Source of the DNA: Paenibacillus sp. JJ-223
GTDB taxonomy: Bacteria; Bacillota; Bacilli; Paenibacillales; Paenibacillaceae
Direction of reading: 5' to 3'
Length of the DNA stretch: 64,000 nt
Assembly (NCBI RefSeq): GCF_927798175.1
Contig: NZ_CAKMMP010000004.1
Coordinates: 248,001 to 312,000 of the forward strand
The translations under genes were made by a program, and so were the position numbers. Under the pieces are notes generated by a model. The model worked only from the letters and a program-made list of their open reading frames with translations. It ran no database searches and had not been told where the DNA came from. Within the stretch, counting starts at the first letter, position 1. Each line of letters begins with the position of its first letter. Shown in pieces: positions 49,878-59,374 of this stretch.

Positions 49878-51134
49878 ATGGCCGCAACCCAAAAGTGGAT
49901 TCCCGCAATGATTGCCTTTGCGCTGCTCCTGATGTGTGGACTGATGGCCATGTTCCCAGCCGAAACCTGGCATGCGGGAGTGCGCGGACTCTCAATCTGG
50001 TGGGACGTGTTGTTCCCTTCCTTATTCCCGTTTCTGGTGCTGTCCGAGCTGTTGCTCGGATTCGGCATCGTTCATTTTCTTGGCACGATGCTTAATCCGT
50101 TGATGCGGCCGCTGTTTCGCGTGCCGGGAAGCGGAGGATTCGTATTTGCAGTCAGCTGCGCCTCCGGATATCCGACAGGAGCCAAACTTACGGCACAGCT
50201 GTATGAACAAAAGCTGGTTACGCGCGAAGAGGGCGAACGTCTGGTCTCTTTTACAACATCATCCGATCCGATCTTTATGATCGGGGCTGTATCGGTCGGT
50301 TTTTTCCACAACGCGGCCATTGCTCCTGTGCTGGTAATCGCCCACTACGCTTCCGCATTCATTGTCGGCGTGCTCATGCGCTTTCACGGCTCCTCAGGCA
50401 CGATTCCATCGGCTCCCGCATCGGATGCGCATGTCCTCTCCTCCGGTGAACGGCGGAAAAACAGGGTCGCAAGGGCCATTCGGGCCATGCATGAAGCACG
50501 CCTGGCAGATGGGCGACCGCTGGGGGAACTGCTGCGTCAGGCGGTCGCATCTTCCCTCCGCCTTATTATTATCGTCGGCGGGCTGGTTGTATTCTTTTCG
50601 GTCATCATGGAGCTTCTGGTCCAGACAGGGGCACTCGGTCAATTGTACCGGTTTACCGAACATTTGCTTCAGCTTGCCGGCCTGCCTTCTGCCGTTTCCC
50701 ACAGCCTTGTCGGCGGATTGTTCGAAGTCACCTTGGGTGCCAAAGAAGCGGGAGCTGCCGGCTCGGCAGTCCCCCTTCCGTATAAAGTGGCAGCCGCCGC
50801 GTTTGTACTGTCCTGGGGCGGGTTATCCGTTCATGCCCAGATTATGAGCGTGCTCAGCCACACTCCGCTCAGGTACGGTCCTTTCCTGCTCGCTCGGGTT
50901 ATTCACGCGTTGATTGCACCCGTACTCGTTCTTCTGTTATGGTCGCCCATCACGGGAAGTTTGACGCAATCCGTGTTCCATCCGTCGGGCGTGATTTCCG
51001 GGCAAAGCATCTATAGGGCGGACTGGTCCTTGATCCTGTTTTCCGGGATCGGCGTGCTTGCAGGCATGATACTGTTTATGCTAAGCATCTCTTTCATGTG
51101 TTCGCGGTTCCTGCCTCGTCGCATCGAAAGGTAG
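49878..51134 (+). CDS. ylbJ: Sporulation integral membrane protein YlbJ
   Basis: A 418-residue membrane protein with about nine hydrophobic segments and two Gate/nucleoside-recognition-like regions (LFPSLFPFLVLSELLLG and GGLFEVTLGAKEAG). This matches YlbJ, which in Bacillus is made in the mother cell and needed for mature heat-resistant spores. AAAAGGAG lies 8 bases before the ATG. I could not assign a clear sigma-E promoter. Confidence 0.9.
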   Translation: MAATQKWIPAMIAFALLLMCGLMAMFPAETWHAGVRGLSIWWDVLFPSLFPFLVLSELLLGFGIVHFLGTMLNPLMRPLFRVPGSGGFVFAVSCASGYPTGAKLTAQLYEQKLVTREEGERLVSFTTSSDPIFMIGAVSVGFFHNAAIAPVLVIAHYASAFIVGVLMRFHGSSGTIPSAPASDAHVLSSGERRKNRVARAIRAMHEARLADGRPLGELLRQAVASSLRLIIIVGGLVVFFSVIMELLVQTGALGQLYRFTEHLLQLAGLPSAVSHSLVGGLFEVTLGAKEAGAAGSAVPLPYKVAAAAFVLSWGGLSVHAQIMSVLSHTPLRYGPFLLARVIHALIAPVLVLLLWSPITGSLTQSVFHPSGVISGQSIYRADWSLILFSGIGVLAGMILFMLSISFMCSRFLPRRIER

Positions 51135-51237
51135 GCCCCTTCGTCACCATTTCGTCATTTAGTTTCCGCTAAACGTTGTGTTCTTCCGTGGAATTGATTA
51201 TCATCGGTAATATAATGACCACAAAGGAGCTTTCATC

Positions 51238-52041
51238 TTGAGATACTATGTTCAAGACCGCGGAGACCAGTTATCGATTGAACTGAGTCAGCAGTTCCAC
51301 GCGCTGGCCAAAGAAGCCGGATTCAAGCTTGATGCAGAATCCCCGCAGATCGTCATTTCCATTGGCGGAGACGGAACCATGCTGCAGGCCTTTCACAACT
51401 TTATCGACCGGATTCCGGAAATCGCCTTTGTCGGAGTCCATACAGGCCATCTCGGGTTTTATGCCGATTGGAAGAAGGATGAGCTGCGCGAACTGATTGA
51501 TTTGATGAGCGGCAAAGGAGACCCGGAACTTCTCAAGCCCCGCATTGTGCAATATCCACTGCTCGAGCTCGAAATTCGCAAAAAATCCGGCAACGCCTCG
51601 TACATTGCCTTGAACGAATTCACGCTCAAAGGCGTGGACGGCACGGTCGTCGCGCAGGTGGACATCAATGACGTTACCTTCGAGATGTTTCGGGGTGATG
51701 GAATCTGCGTATCCACGCCGTCAGGCAGTACGGCCTACAACAAGGCGCTTGGAGGCGCCATGGTTCATCCCACCATTGATGCGATTCAAATCGCGGAGAT
51801 CGCTTCGATCAATAACAGGGTCTACCGGACGCTCGGTTCGCCCATCATTTTGCCCAAACATCACCACTGCGACATTTTTTCGCGAAAAGAACAGCGTTTG
51901 CTGCTGACGATCGATCATGTCAACGTGATGGTTGAGGATTTGATTTCGGTACGCTGTCAAGTATCCAGCCAAAAGGTAAGCTTTGCGCGTTTCCGTCCCT
52001 ATCCGTTCTGGAGCCGGGTACGTACTGCATTTTTGGACTAG
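51238..52041 (+). CDS. nadK: NAD kinase
   Basis: A 267-residue ATP-dependent kinase that phosphorylates NAD to NADP. The conserved GGDGTML (D45 catalytic) lies near the N-terminus and the NE/D motif is in YIALNEFTLKG. It starts with TTG eight bases after AAAGGAG. Length and sequence are typical of Bacillus PpnK. Relevant to the zwf/gnd NADPH-producing genes later in the window. Confidence 0.95.
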   Translation: MRYYVQDRGDQLSIELSQQFHALAKEAGFKLDAESPQIVISIGGDGTMLQAFHNFIDRIPEIAFVGVHTGHLGFYADWKKDELRELIDLMSGKGDPELLKPRIVQYPLLELEIRKKSGNASYIALNEFTLKGVDGTVVAQVDINDVTFEMFRGDGICVSTPSGSTAYNKALGGAMVHPTIDAIQIAEIASINNRVYRTLGSPIILPKHHHCDIFSRKEQRLLLTIDHVNVMVEDLISVRCQVSSQKVSFARFRPYPFWSRVRTAFLD

Positions 52042-52101
52042 CCCTGCCAAAACACTTCGGGCACCTGTCGAACCAACAGCACCCCCAATAATAAGCAAAC
52101 C

Positions 52102-52132
52102 AAAAAGCGGCCCTGTTCAGGAGCCGCTTTTG
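52102..52132. terminator. Terminator between nadK and yutD
   Basis: AAAGCGGC-CCTG ... CAGG-GCCGCTTT; on the minus strand it reads into TTTTTGG. Confidence 0.82.
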
Positions 52133-52527
52133 GCTTTCGGTGGCTGATCCTTGCTCTTTTGCAGCACGAAATATGCACAACCGAAATTGCAGTATTCATT
52201 AATGTAATCGACCATATGCGAAATGGCAGAGTCCTTGTTGGCCTTGGGATGGTTGTCCCGGTAAAATCCCTTCAAGCGCAGCTGGCTGTATCCCCAGTCC
52301 CCGACGATATAGTCGTAACGCTCCAGCACTTCGCTGTAACGATCGCGAAACACCTCGGGATTCCAGCCGTTTTTATGGTTCTGCACGATCTCGTAATTTT
52401 TGTTGCCGACCTGTACGATCACTTTTTCCTTGGGCCGCTCTTCGGGCTTTTCCTGAATTTGATCCTGGATCTGCTCCTGCTCGGGCACCATGCTTTTCTG
52501 TTCTTCCAAGCCTGTATCCTCCATCAT
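52117..52527 (-). CDS. YutD family protein (DUF1027)
   Basis: A 136-residue protein: a Gln/Glu/Pro-rich N-terminal stretch of about 35 residues, then a conserved YutD core ([36 protein letters not shown]). Function unknown. It overlaps the lipA stop by ATGA and is the second gene of the operon, the same order as in Bacillus. The stop falls inside the flanking terminator hairpin. Confidence 0.88.
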   Translation of the reverse strand: MMEDTGLEEQKSMVPEQEQIQDQIQEKPEERPKEKVIVQVGNKNYEIVQNHKNGWNPEVFRDRYSEVLERYDYIVGDWGYSQLRLKGFYRDNHPKANKDSAISHMVDYINEYCNFGCAYFVLQKSKDQPPKAKSGS

Positions 52528-53423
52528 GCGAGTGTTGCCGCTTGCTCCGTATGCTTCGTCGCAGATTTGACTTGCTCATGGGCATGATAGGAGCTGCGCA
52601 CCATTGGGCCGGATTCGACGTGGCTGAAACCGCGCTTCAAGCCTTCCTGTTTCAAGGCCGCAAATTCTTCCGGCGGATAGTATTTTTCCACGTACAAATG
52701 CTTCTCTGACGGCTGCAAATACTGCCCTATCGTCATGATATCACAATCCACAGCCCGCAGGTCGTCCATCGTTTGCAAAATTTCATCATATTCTTCGCCT
52801 ACGCCAAGCATAATGCTCGATTTGGTCGGGATGTTGGGCTGCATTTCTTTGGCGCGTGCCAGCAGCTCCAGAGACCGTTTGTATTTGGCCTTTGCCCGGA
52901 CCTTATCCGACAGGCGTTCAACCGTTTCAATATTGTGATTCAGAATGTCCGGCTTCGCATCCATGACGATTTTCAAGGAGTCGCGATCCCCCATAAAGTC
53001 AGGAATAAGCACTTCCACGCTGCAGAGCGGCAGACGCCGACGCACGGCTTTGACCGTTTCTGCAAAAATGGATGCCCCTCCATCCTTCAAGTCGTCCCGC
53101 GCCACGCTGGTGATGACGCAATGCTGCAGATTCATCTGCTCGGCTGCTTCCGCTACCCGTTCAGGTTCCTGCAAATCGAGCTCCGTCGGCAAGCCGGTAT
53201 TTACCGCGCAGAACCGGCATGCCCGTGTGCAGATGTCGCCCAAAATCATAAAAGTGGCCGTTCGATTGGCCCAACATTCGTAAATGTTCGGGCACCTCGC
53301 TTCCTCACATACCGTATGTAAGGTTTTGGAACGCATCATGTTTTTGATTTCCTGATAATTATCGCCGGTTGTCAATTTGATCCGAATCCAGTCCGGTTTC
53401 GGCTCCTTAACACGTTTAGCCAA
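52524..53423 (-). CDS. lipA: Lipoyl synthase LipA (radical SAM)
   Basis: A 299-residue enzyme that inserts two sulfurs into protein-bound octanoyl groups to make lipoyl cofactors. Both clusters are visible: the auxiliary set C39, C44, C50 ([13 protein letters not shown]) and the radical SAM motif C65-x3-C69-x2-C72 (ICTRACRFC). I start it at TTG 53423 (AGAAGG at 8 bases), giving MAKRVKEP, the length and N-terminus expected from Bacillus LipA; an upstream ATG would add about 25 extra residues. Confidence 0.96.
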   Translation of the reverse strand: MAKRVKEPKPDWIRIKLTTGDNYQEIKNMMRSKTLHTVCEEARCPNIYECWANRTATFMILGDICTRACRFCAVNTGLPTELDLQEPERVAEAAEQMNLQHCVITSVARDDLKDGGASIFAETVKAVRRRLPLCSVEVLIPDFMGDRDSLKIVMDAKPDILNHNIETVERLSDKVRAKAKYKRSLELLARAKEMQPNIPTKSSIMLGVGEEYDEILQTMDDLRAVDCDIMTIGQYLQPSEKHLYVEKYYPPEEFAALKQEGLKRGFSHVESGPMVRSSYHAHEQVKSATKHTEQAATLA

Positions 53424-53604
53424 TGTATAAACCTTCTTTCTACTGAAGTTAGGCTGTTCTCGGAACATATTATACCATGAAAGCGTTGGAAAAACTCCCA
53501 TTTGTCACATCTTGTCCGATTCGGCCCCAAATGGGATAAAATTCACGCTTTTGTAGAACGCTACGAAAAAGTGCGATTCAGACGGAAAGGAGGAAGCTTC
53601 TACC

Positions 53605-54681
53605 GTGAAAAAGCGTTTGAACGCGCGATTATACCGTCATCGCTGGATCTACATCGGTTTTGCCGTCCTGCTGCTAATTCCTGGTTTGTCCGTGCGAACC
53701 TACGCCAAACCCGCAGCACCCGAACCAAGGCCGCAACTTAAGGAATTGAAGCCTGCGGAAATTTTTGCCGAAAGAAGGCATTTGTACGAAAGCATCGGCC
53801 AAATGACCGACATTCCGTGGTACAGGCTCGCCGCAATCGATCAGTATGAGCGAACGCTCACCCGAGCTCATCCGAAGGACCGCAAACACCCGGAGCGGCT
53901 GACAGGCATATTCATGACGTCTCCGGCCTGGAGAGGCTGGCTGAATCCGGATGAAACGGATCAGAAGCCGCAATCGATCCTGGTCTTCGGCGGTTACGGG
54001 CGCGACGGCTCCGGCGACGGTATGGCCGACGCCAATAACGATGTCGACGTGTTGTACAGCATGGCTGAATTTATTCGAAAGCACGGAAACCGGCAGGAGG
54101 ATTTCAACATCGCCCTATGGGAGTATTACCACAATTCCCGCGCCGTGCAGCGGATCCAGCAATTCGCCAAGCTGTATGAGCATTTCGATACGCTGGACCT
54201 GTTTGCGCACGCCTTTCCCGTGCCCCTCGGTACCAATTATTCCTATCGCAGCACCTGGGGAACGAAGCGCAGTTGGGGCGGCTACCGAATCCATGAAGGA
54301 ACCGACATTTTCGCGCCTTATGGTCTCCCTGTTCGCAGCACCTGTTACGGGATCGTGGAAGTCAAAGGCTGGAATCCGTTCGGGGGCTGGAGGATCGGCA
54401 TCCGGGACTTGAACAACCATTATCATTATTACGCGCACTTGTCCGGTTTCGACAAAAAGACGCATATCGGCCAAATCGTTACTCCAGGCCAGATCGTTGG
54501 ATGGGTGGGCAGCTCAGGCTACGGCAAACCTGGCACGCAAGGCAAATTTCCGCCCCACCTTCACTATGGCATTTACAGGGACAGCGGGCTTGCCGAGTGG
54601 TCGTTCGACCCCTATCCGCTGTTGAATCATTGGGAGAAGGAAGAATACCGCCAAATCAAAGCAGGCAAAAAAAATAAATGA
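53605..54681 (+). CDS. M23 family metallopeptidase, LytH-like
   Basis: A 358-residue exported peptidase. The N-terminal membrane/signal segment spans residues 14-33; a linker follows, then a LytM domain with zinc ligands H230 and D234 (HEGTD) and the HxH motif H318-L-H320, plus H278. LytH in Bacillus is the spore L-Ala-D-Glu peptidase that shapes the cortex. Its position divergent to lipA matches that gene. It starts with GTG after AAGGAGG. Confidence 0.85.
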   Translation: MKKRLNARLYRHRWIYIGFAVLLLIPGLSVRTYAKPAAPEPRPQLKELKPAEIFAERRHLYESIGQMTDIPWYRLAAIDQYERTLTRAHPKDRKHPERLTGIFMTSPAWRGWLNPDETDQKPQSILVFGGYGRDGSGDGMADANNDVDVLYSMAEFIRKHGNRQEDFNIALWEYYHNSRAVQRIQQFAKLYEHFDTLDLFAHAFPVPLGTNYSYRSTWGTKRSWGGYRIHEGTDIFAPYGLPVRSTCYGIVEVKGWNPFGGWRIGIRDLNNHYHYYAHLSGFDKKTHIGQIVTPGQIVGWVGSSGYGKPGTQGKFPPHLHYGIYRDSGLAEWSFDPYPLLNHWEKEEYRQIKAGKKNK

Positions 54682-54699
54682 TGCGCAGGCACCGACCAA

Positions 54700-54757
54700 A
54701 CAGGACCTCGGTGGAACGAAACCGTTTGTTTCTTTCCATCATGAGGTTCTGTTTGTC
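54700..54757. terminator. Hairpin between the M23 gene and yunB
   Basis: AACAGGACCTC pairs with GAGGTTCTGTTT (one G-U) around an inner stem. It fits a shared terminator of the convergent genes. Confidence 0.6.
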
Positions 54758-54763
54758 ATTGTT

Positions 54764-55639
54764 TTAATGGCTTTCATGCGCCGCGTCCGTCTGCAGTTCC
54801 TCCTCCATGCCGGGAATCGCGGGCTGCGGCTCGTGTTGTCCACCAGGCAGAGTCTGCTGTGGCACGACAGGCGTGCTCACGCCTCCGCTGCCCGATACGC
54901 CGCCGCCTTGGCCCGACGGCAGGGCAATGGCAGGCGCACCGTTTCCGTTATCTCCTACAGGCCTTCCTTGGTTATCGTAGTAGTACATGGGAACATCCCC
55001 TACGACTAACAGGTAGGAAATCGGAATTTCCGTATCCACCGTTTCGGGTTCCATATCAAACGGGACAACGACCGCGACTTCCGCAATAATGCGGATGTAT
55101 ACTTCGACCAGTATCATATTGATGCCCGCGTTCTGTTGGCGGGTATTCAGGTCGACTTTGACCGCGCCTTGAGGCTCTACCCGGAGCGGAATGCTGGGTC
55201 CGAACGATGCCAGAACGGGGCTTCCCAACGCCTGGCCGAGAGGGATCTTTTCTTTCAACATATGGATGTTCTGCAGCGTGGACTGCACGATGTTCATCGT
55301 ACTTGCGGTGATGCGCATATGTTCGTCATAGTTCAGCATGAAACCCGAAACTTTTCCGGTTTGATCCGTCTTCCAATCGATCAGCCCTTCCGTTGTTTTT
55401 CCTTCGGCCACTTGTGCGGTGATCGCGCTGTTAATCGCCTCCGTCGCAATCTGCTTGACCCGGATCTTGGCCAAATGCATGATTGGCGGCTTCATTTTTT
55501 TCTCGACGTAGGCAAACCCCTGCAGCACGCAAAAAACCGATACCAGCAAAATAATCAGCCATATGCGCCGCTTTCCGCTTGGCAGCTTTCGTGGTTTCCT
55601 TATCCTGCGGCTTCTCCAGCGCATTCTTCTTCTCATCAT
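54764..55639 (-). CDS. yunB: Sporulation protein YunB
   Basis: A 291-residue protein. An Arg/Lys-rich N-terminus precedes one membrane segment (about 27-47); then comes a conserved extracytoplasmic domain (FAYVEKKMKPPIMHLAKIRV, GLIDWKTDQTGKVSGF) and a Gly/Ser/Pro-rich tail of about 75 residues, which is longer than usual. YunB is a mother-cell sporulation protein in Bacillus. The ATG at 55639 has GGAGG at 8 bases. Confidence 0.9.
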   Translation of the reverse strand: MMRRRMRWRSRRIRKPRKLPSGKRRIWLIILLVSVFCVLQGFAYVEKKMKPPIMHLAKIRVKQIATEAINSAITAQVAEGKTTEGLIDWKTDQTGKVSGFMLNYDEHMRITASTMNIVQSTLQNIHMLKEKIPLGQALGSPVLASFGPSIPLRVEPQGAVKVDLNTRQQNAGINMILVEVYIRIIAEVAVVVPFDMEPETVDTEIPISYLLVVGDVPMYYYDNQGRPVGDNGNGAPAIALPSGQGGGVSGSGGVSTPVVPQQTLPGGQHEPQPAIPGMEEELQTDAAHESH

Positions 55640-55761
55640 CGGGCAATCCTCCCCTGCAGGATGAGCTGTAATGTATACGTTATCCTTATGCAGGACATGG
55701 CCGAAAAAGAAGGACAATGCCTCATCTCACCGCAAGCAACAGGACTAGGCCGGGCAAACGC

Positions 55762-55805
55762 AAAAAAGCCTCGCGGGCAGCTTCGCTGCCGGCAAGACTT
55801 TTTTC
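55762..55805 (-). terminator. Terminator of gnd
   Basis: GGCAGC-TTCG-GCTGCC inner stem extended by AGTCTTGCC/GGCGAGGCTTT on the minus strand, followed by TTTTTTG. Confidence 0.82.
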
Positions 55806-55868
55806 GCACGGTCCGAACCCTTATACAGGCCAGCTCATAGGCCCAAGGTTACGGAATCATTCATGCTA

Positions 55869-56762
55869 TTATTTTTTTTCGACAGCATGTCCGCCGAATT
55901 CGTTGCGAAGCGCCGCAACGACTTTACCTGTAAACGTATCTGTTTCCAGGGAACGATAACGCATCAACAGGGACAACGCGATAACCGGGGTAGCGGTTTG
56001 CAGGTCGAATGCCGTTTCAACCGTCCAGCGGCCTTCACCGGAAGAATGCATAACCCCTTTGATTTCGTCCAGGTTAGCGTCTTTGGAGAATGCACGCTCC
56101 GTCAATTCCATCAGCCACGAACGGATAACGGAACCGTTGTTCCACACGCGAGCCACTTTTTCGAAGTCGAAGTCGAAGTCGCTTTTCTCCAGAACGTCGA
56201 AACCTTCGCCGATGGAAGCCATCATGCCGTACTCGATGCCGTTATGCACCATTTTGAGGAAGTGCCCGCTGCCCGCTTTACCGGCGTACAGGTACCCATT
56301 TTCCACAGCAGTGTCGCGGAACGCAGGTTCAACGATTTCCCAAGCTTCCGGATCTCCACCGATCATGTAACAAGCGCCGTTGCGTGCGCCTTCCATACCG
56401 CCTGATGTTCCTGCGTCCATATAGTGAATGCCTTGCGGTTTCAGTTCTTCGTAACGACGGATGGATTCTTTGTAGTGGGAGTTGCCTGCTTCGATGATGA
56501 TGTCGCCTTTGGACAGCAACGGAGCAACTTCTTTCAATACAACGTCAACCACGTTATGTGGAACCATGATCCACAGTACGCGCGGGGATTCGAGGGATGC
56601 CACCATATCTGCATAAGAAGATACGCCTTGTGCACCGTATTCTTTCATTTCTGCTACAGCTTGTTCGTTCAGGTCGAAGGCAACAACCTCATGTTTATGG
56701 TCGATCAAGTTTCTGCCCAGGTTCAAGCCCATTTTACCAAGTCCGATAAGTCCAAGTTTCAT
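55869..56762 (-). CDS. gnd: 6-phosphogluconate dehydrogenase, short (NAD-type) form
   Basis: A 297-residue decarboxylating dehydrogenase converting 6-phosphogluconate to ribulose 5-phosphate. The N-terminal Rossmann motif is GLIGLGKMGLNLGRNL. The 6PGDH landmarks are the EAGNSHY, DAGTSGG and KMVHNGIEYG blocks, where the catalytic Lys/Asn lie. Its length is that of the short YqeC/GndA-like class (about 300 residues) rather than the 470-residue form. AGGAGG precedes the ATG at 6-8 bases. zwf lies 203 bases upstream on the same strand. Confidence 0.93.
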   Translation of the reverse strand: MKLGLIGLGKMGLNLGRNLIDHKHEVVAFDLNEQAVAEMKEYGAQGVSSYADMVASLESPRVLWIMVPHNVVDVVLKEVAPLLSKGDIIIEAGNSHYKESIRRYEELKPQGIHYMDAGTSGGMEGARNGACYMIGGDPEAWEIVEPAFRDTAVENGYLYAGKAGSGHFLKMVHNGIEYGMMASIGEGFDVLEKSDFDFDFEKVARVWNNGSVIRSWLMELTERAFSKDANLDEIKGVMHSSGEGRWTVETAFDLQTATPVIALSLLMRYRSLETDTFTGKVVAALRNEFGGHAVEKK

Positions 56763-56816
56763 TCCAAACTCCTCCTATTTTATCAACATTTTTTTCTATA
56801 TCTAAAGGGCCCGGAA

Positions 56817-56871
56817 GCGAAAACGGCATTATCAACGCATTAAAGAAAAATGACAAACTCGCCGTTTTCGC
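56817..56871. repeat. Inverted repeat in the zwf-gnd gap
   Basis: GCGAAAACGGC (56817-56827) is the exact reverse complement of GCCGTTTTCGC (56861-56871), with 33 bases between. Neither side has a T-run. It lies about 55 bases upstream of the gnd start and could be a regulatory hairpin, a processing site, or a dyad operator. Confidence 0.6.
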
Positions 56872-56965
56872 CGTTTGGAGCCACTTATCGCTATATCACA
56901 CGCATGTTCTAAATATATAACAGTAAAATGAAAGCTAATTTCCTCTAACGGTTCGGTTTTTCGTC

Positions 56966-58420
56966 TTACCACCAACGGAATCCGTCTGCCGCCGTCAGGC
57001 GATCTGCGGATTCAGGGCCTTGAGATCCTGCCGCATACGTATCCAGCGGTATGCTTCCTTCCTGGAAGGCTTCCAGGATCGGTTGTACCCACTGCCAGGA
57101 CAGCTCCACCTCTTTCCAATGCGCAAAGAATGTGGAATCACCGCGCATGGCATCATAAATGAGGTTCTCGTAAGCTTCAGGAATGTTGCGCTTGCCGGAG
57201 GAGAACGTCAGGTTAATCGGCTCCACCTCGCCATGATGCAGCGGATTTTTCCCGTTGAGCTGCAAGGAAATGCTCTCGCCTGGACCGATTTCGATCGTCA
57301 GCAGGTTCGGATCGGATGTTCTTTCCGATTCATGACCCGTTTTGAGCGGCTCTTTGAATTCAATGACGATGCGCGTCGATTTCTCCGCAAGGCGTTTACC
57401 TGTGCGAATATAGAACGGAACTTCGCTCCAGAACGGATCGTCGATCCACAATCTTGCGGCAACGTAAGTTTCATTTTGGGAACCGGCAGGAACGCCAGGC
57501 TCGTCCAAATAACCTACAACGGATTCGCCTTGAAGTTCGCCGGCAGCATATTGTGCACGCACGACTTGGGAAGCGATCTTTTCTTTCGTCAGCGGACGAA
57601 GCGATTCAACGATTTTCCGTTTTTTGAAGCGGATTTCATCAGGCGTGCAGCGCTTCGGCAAGTGCAGGGCCGTCATCATCAGTATTTGCAGCATATGGTT
57701 TTGGAACATGTCGCGCGTTGCGCCGCTTTGATCGTAATACGCTGCGCGTTCCTCGACGCCAACCGTTTCGCTTGCCGTAATCTGTACGTTCGCGATGTAA
57801 CGGTTCGACCACAAGGCCTGAATGACCGGGTTGGCATAACCGAGTACTTCGATGTTCTGCACCATCGGTTTGCCAAGGAAATGGTCAATCCGGTAAATTT
57901 CTTCTTCCGCAAACGTGCTGCTTAATTTCTCGTTCAGTTCGCGTGCGGATTGCAGATCATGGCCAAACGGTTTTTCAATGATCAATTTCTTCCAGCCTTT
58001 GGTGTTGCCCAAACCGCTTTGCTGAATGTTCTCCGCGATTGGCTCGAAGAACTCAGGAGCGACCGACATATAAAACATGCGATTTTCCGGAATATTCAAT
58101 TCCTTCTCACGCTGCTCCACAAGCTCCAGAAGCTTCACATAATCTTCAGGCTTCGTATTGTTCAGCGAGCAGTAACGGAACGCCCCGATAAAATCGCGTA
58201 CGACGGATTCTTCTTCCGGCGTCTGGCGCGAAAAGGTATGCAACGATTTTTCAACATTGCCCTGGAACTCGACATCCGACAGTTCACGCCGCCCCAATCC
58301 GATCACGGAGAAGGATTTCGGCATTTTCTGATCAACGAACAAATTGTATAAAGCAGGATAAATTTTGCGCTTGGCCAAATCGCCAGTTGCCCCAAACAAG
58401 ACAAATGTCATTGCGTCCAT
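56966..58420 (-). CDS. zwf: Glucose-6-phosphate 1-dehydrogenase Zwf
   Basis: A 484-residue enzyme oxidising glucose 6-phosphate to 6-phosphogluconolactone with NADP reduction. The nucleotide-binding motif is GATGDLAKRK (GxxGDLA) and the substrate motif RIDHFLGKP lies near residue 177. Length is normal. AGGAGG lies 7 bases before the ATG. It probably supplies substrate to gnd, which follows in the same direction; the lactonase is not in the window. Confidence 0.96.
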   Translation of the reverse strand: MDAMTFVLFGATGDLAKRKIYPALYNLFVDQKMPKSFSVIGLGRRELSDVEFQGNVEKSLHTFSRQTPEEESVVRDFIGAFRYCSLNNTKPEDYVKLLELVEQREKELNIPENRMFYMSVAPEFFEPIAENIQQSGLGNTKGWKKLIIEKPFGHDLQSARELNEKLSSTFAEEEIYRIDHFLGKPMVQNIEVLGYANPVIQALWSNRYIANVQITASETVGVEERAAYYDQSGATRDMFQNHMLQILMMTALHLPKRCTPDEIRFKKRKIVESLRPLTKEKIASQVVRAQYAAGELQGESVVGYLDEPGVPAGSQNETYVAARLWIDDPFWSEVPFYIRTGKRLAEKSTRIVIEFKEPLKTGHESERTSDPNLLTIEIGPGESISLQLNGKNPLHHGEVEPINLTFSSGKRNIPEAYENLIYDAMRGDSTFFAHWKEVELSWQWVQPILEAFQEGSIPLDTYAAGSQGPESADRLTAADGFRWW

Positions 58421-58837
58421 TGAAGTGCCTCCTGTGTTCTGTGCAGTATAGTATATGATGTTGCAAAATGTTCAAATCCAAGCATGACAAAAGACGGAAT
58501 TAGTGGGTATGTGCCCCGCCTTCGCTCCGTTTCGTGCCTTGGTTGAATTTAAACATCTGACATTCCTTCTCTCCACAACCCGAGTGATCAGGTTATAAAA
58601 TGTAACCTACTTGAATTGCCGTAACCCATAATACACCCGTCGTCACATTTCGTCAATAATCGTGGCAAAACTGTGAACCCCAGATCCAGCAAGGGTTTTC
58701 AGTGTTGTTAACGCTTAAATTGGTAATATAAACTAACAATTGTATGTGATTTTTGACACATTCCGCGGTGGACATCTTGGTTACAATAAGTATACTAATG
58801 CTATATAGAGCCAAACTTTGAATAAAGGAGCACGTTT
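58421..58837. other. Divergent regulatory region between zwf and the HxlR gene
   Basis: About 417 AT-rich bases. The zwf side has TTGAAC, 16 bases, TACTAT as a possible promoter, which is weak. Near the HxlR gene there is a palindrome AGTATACT (58789-58796) within ATAAGTATACTAAT, a likely operator for a dimeric winged-helix regulator. Nothing else is recognised. Confidence 0.4.
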
Positions 58838-59158
58838 ATGAGTGATGATAAGAATGCCAATCAGCTATGTGGAAAAGTGGAACAGTCTTATCTGATCATT
58901 GGCCGAAAATGGGTCGCCCTCATCATTCACGCATTGATGGAAGAGCCCAAACGTTTCAGCGAAATACACGCTTATATTCCAGATCTGAGCAAGCGTGTGC
59001 TGAATGACCGAATGAAGGAACTTGAAGAAGAGGGGATCGTCGTTCGCCATGTGGTGACAGAGCGCCCGGTTCGTACCGAATATATGCTAACGCGCAAGGG
59101 TACGGAGCTTGGGCGGGCATTAGGCGCTGTCGAGCAGTGGGCTGAAAAGTGGCTGTAA
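58838..59158 (+). CDS. HxlR family winged-helix transcriptional regulator
   Basis: A 106-residue regulator. The HxlR core runs IGRKWVALIIHALMEEPKRF, SEIHAYIPDLSKRVLNDRMKEL, then the wing EEGIVVRHVVTERPVRTEYML. A cysteine at residue 11 (QLCGKV) falls where some family members sense electrophiles or disulfide stress; that use here is inference. AAAGGAG precedes the ATG at about 8 bases. A palindrome lies in its own upstream region, so autoregulation is possible. Confidence 0.9.
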   Translation: MSDDKNANQLCGKVEQSYLIIGRKWVALIIHALMEEPKRFSEIHAYIPDLSKRVLNDRMKELEEEGIVVRHVVTERPVRTEYMLTRKGTELGRALGAVEQWAEKWL

Positions 59159-59250
59159 CGAATGCATGGCATCTAAGAGGTAAATATGATGCATCATACC
59201 GTCTAAAAGTTTAGTGGTTTTCCCAAATGGAACATAAAGACAACAACAAA

Positions 59251-59321
59251 ACCCCTTTGTCTGAACATGACAGCAGCGTCCGACTCATTTGCGGATCTTC
59301 GCCATTTCATCACAAAGGGGT
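59251..59321. repeat. Inverted repeat between the HxlR and DUF3600 genes
   Basis: ACCCCTTTGT (59251-59260) and ACAAAGGGGT (59312-59321) are exact reverse complements, 51 bases apart. No T-run follows. Could be a weak terminator or a looped regulatory structure for the convergent genes. Confidence 0.5.
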
Positions 59322-59374
59322 ATTCGTTCTTCTAGTCCGACAGGATGACTATAGGGTTGGCCGTATATTCCTTC

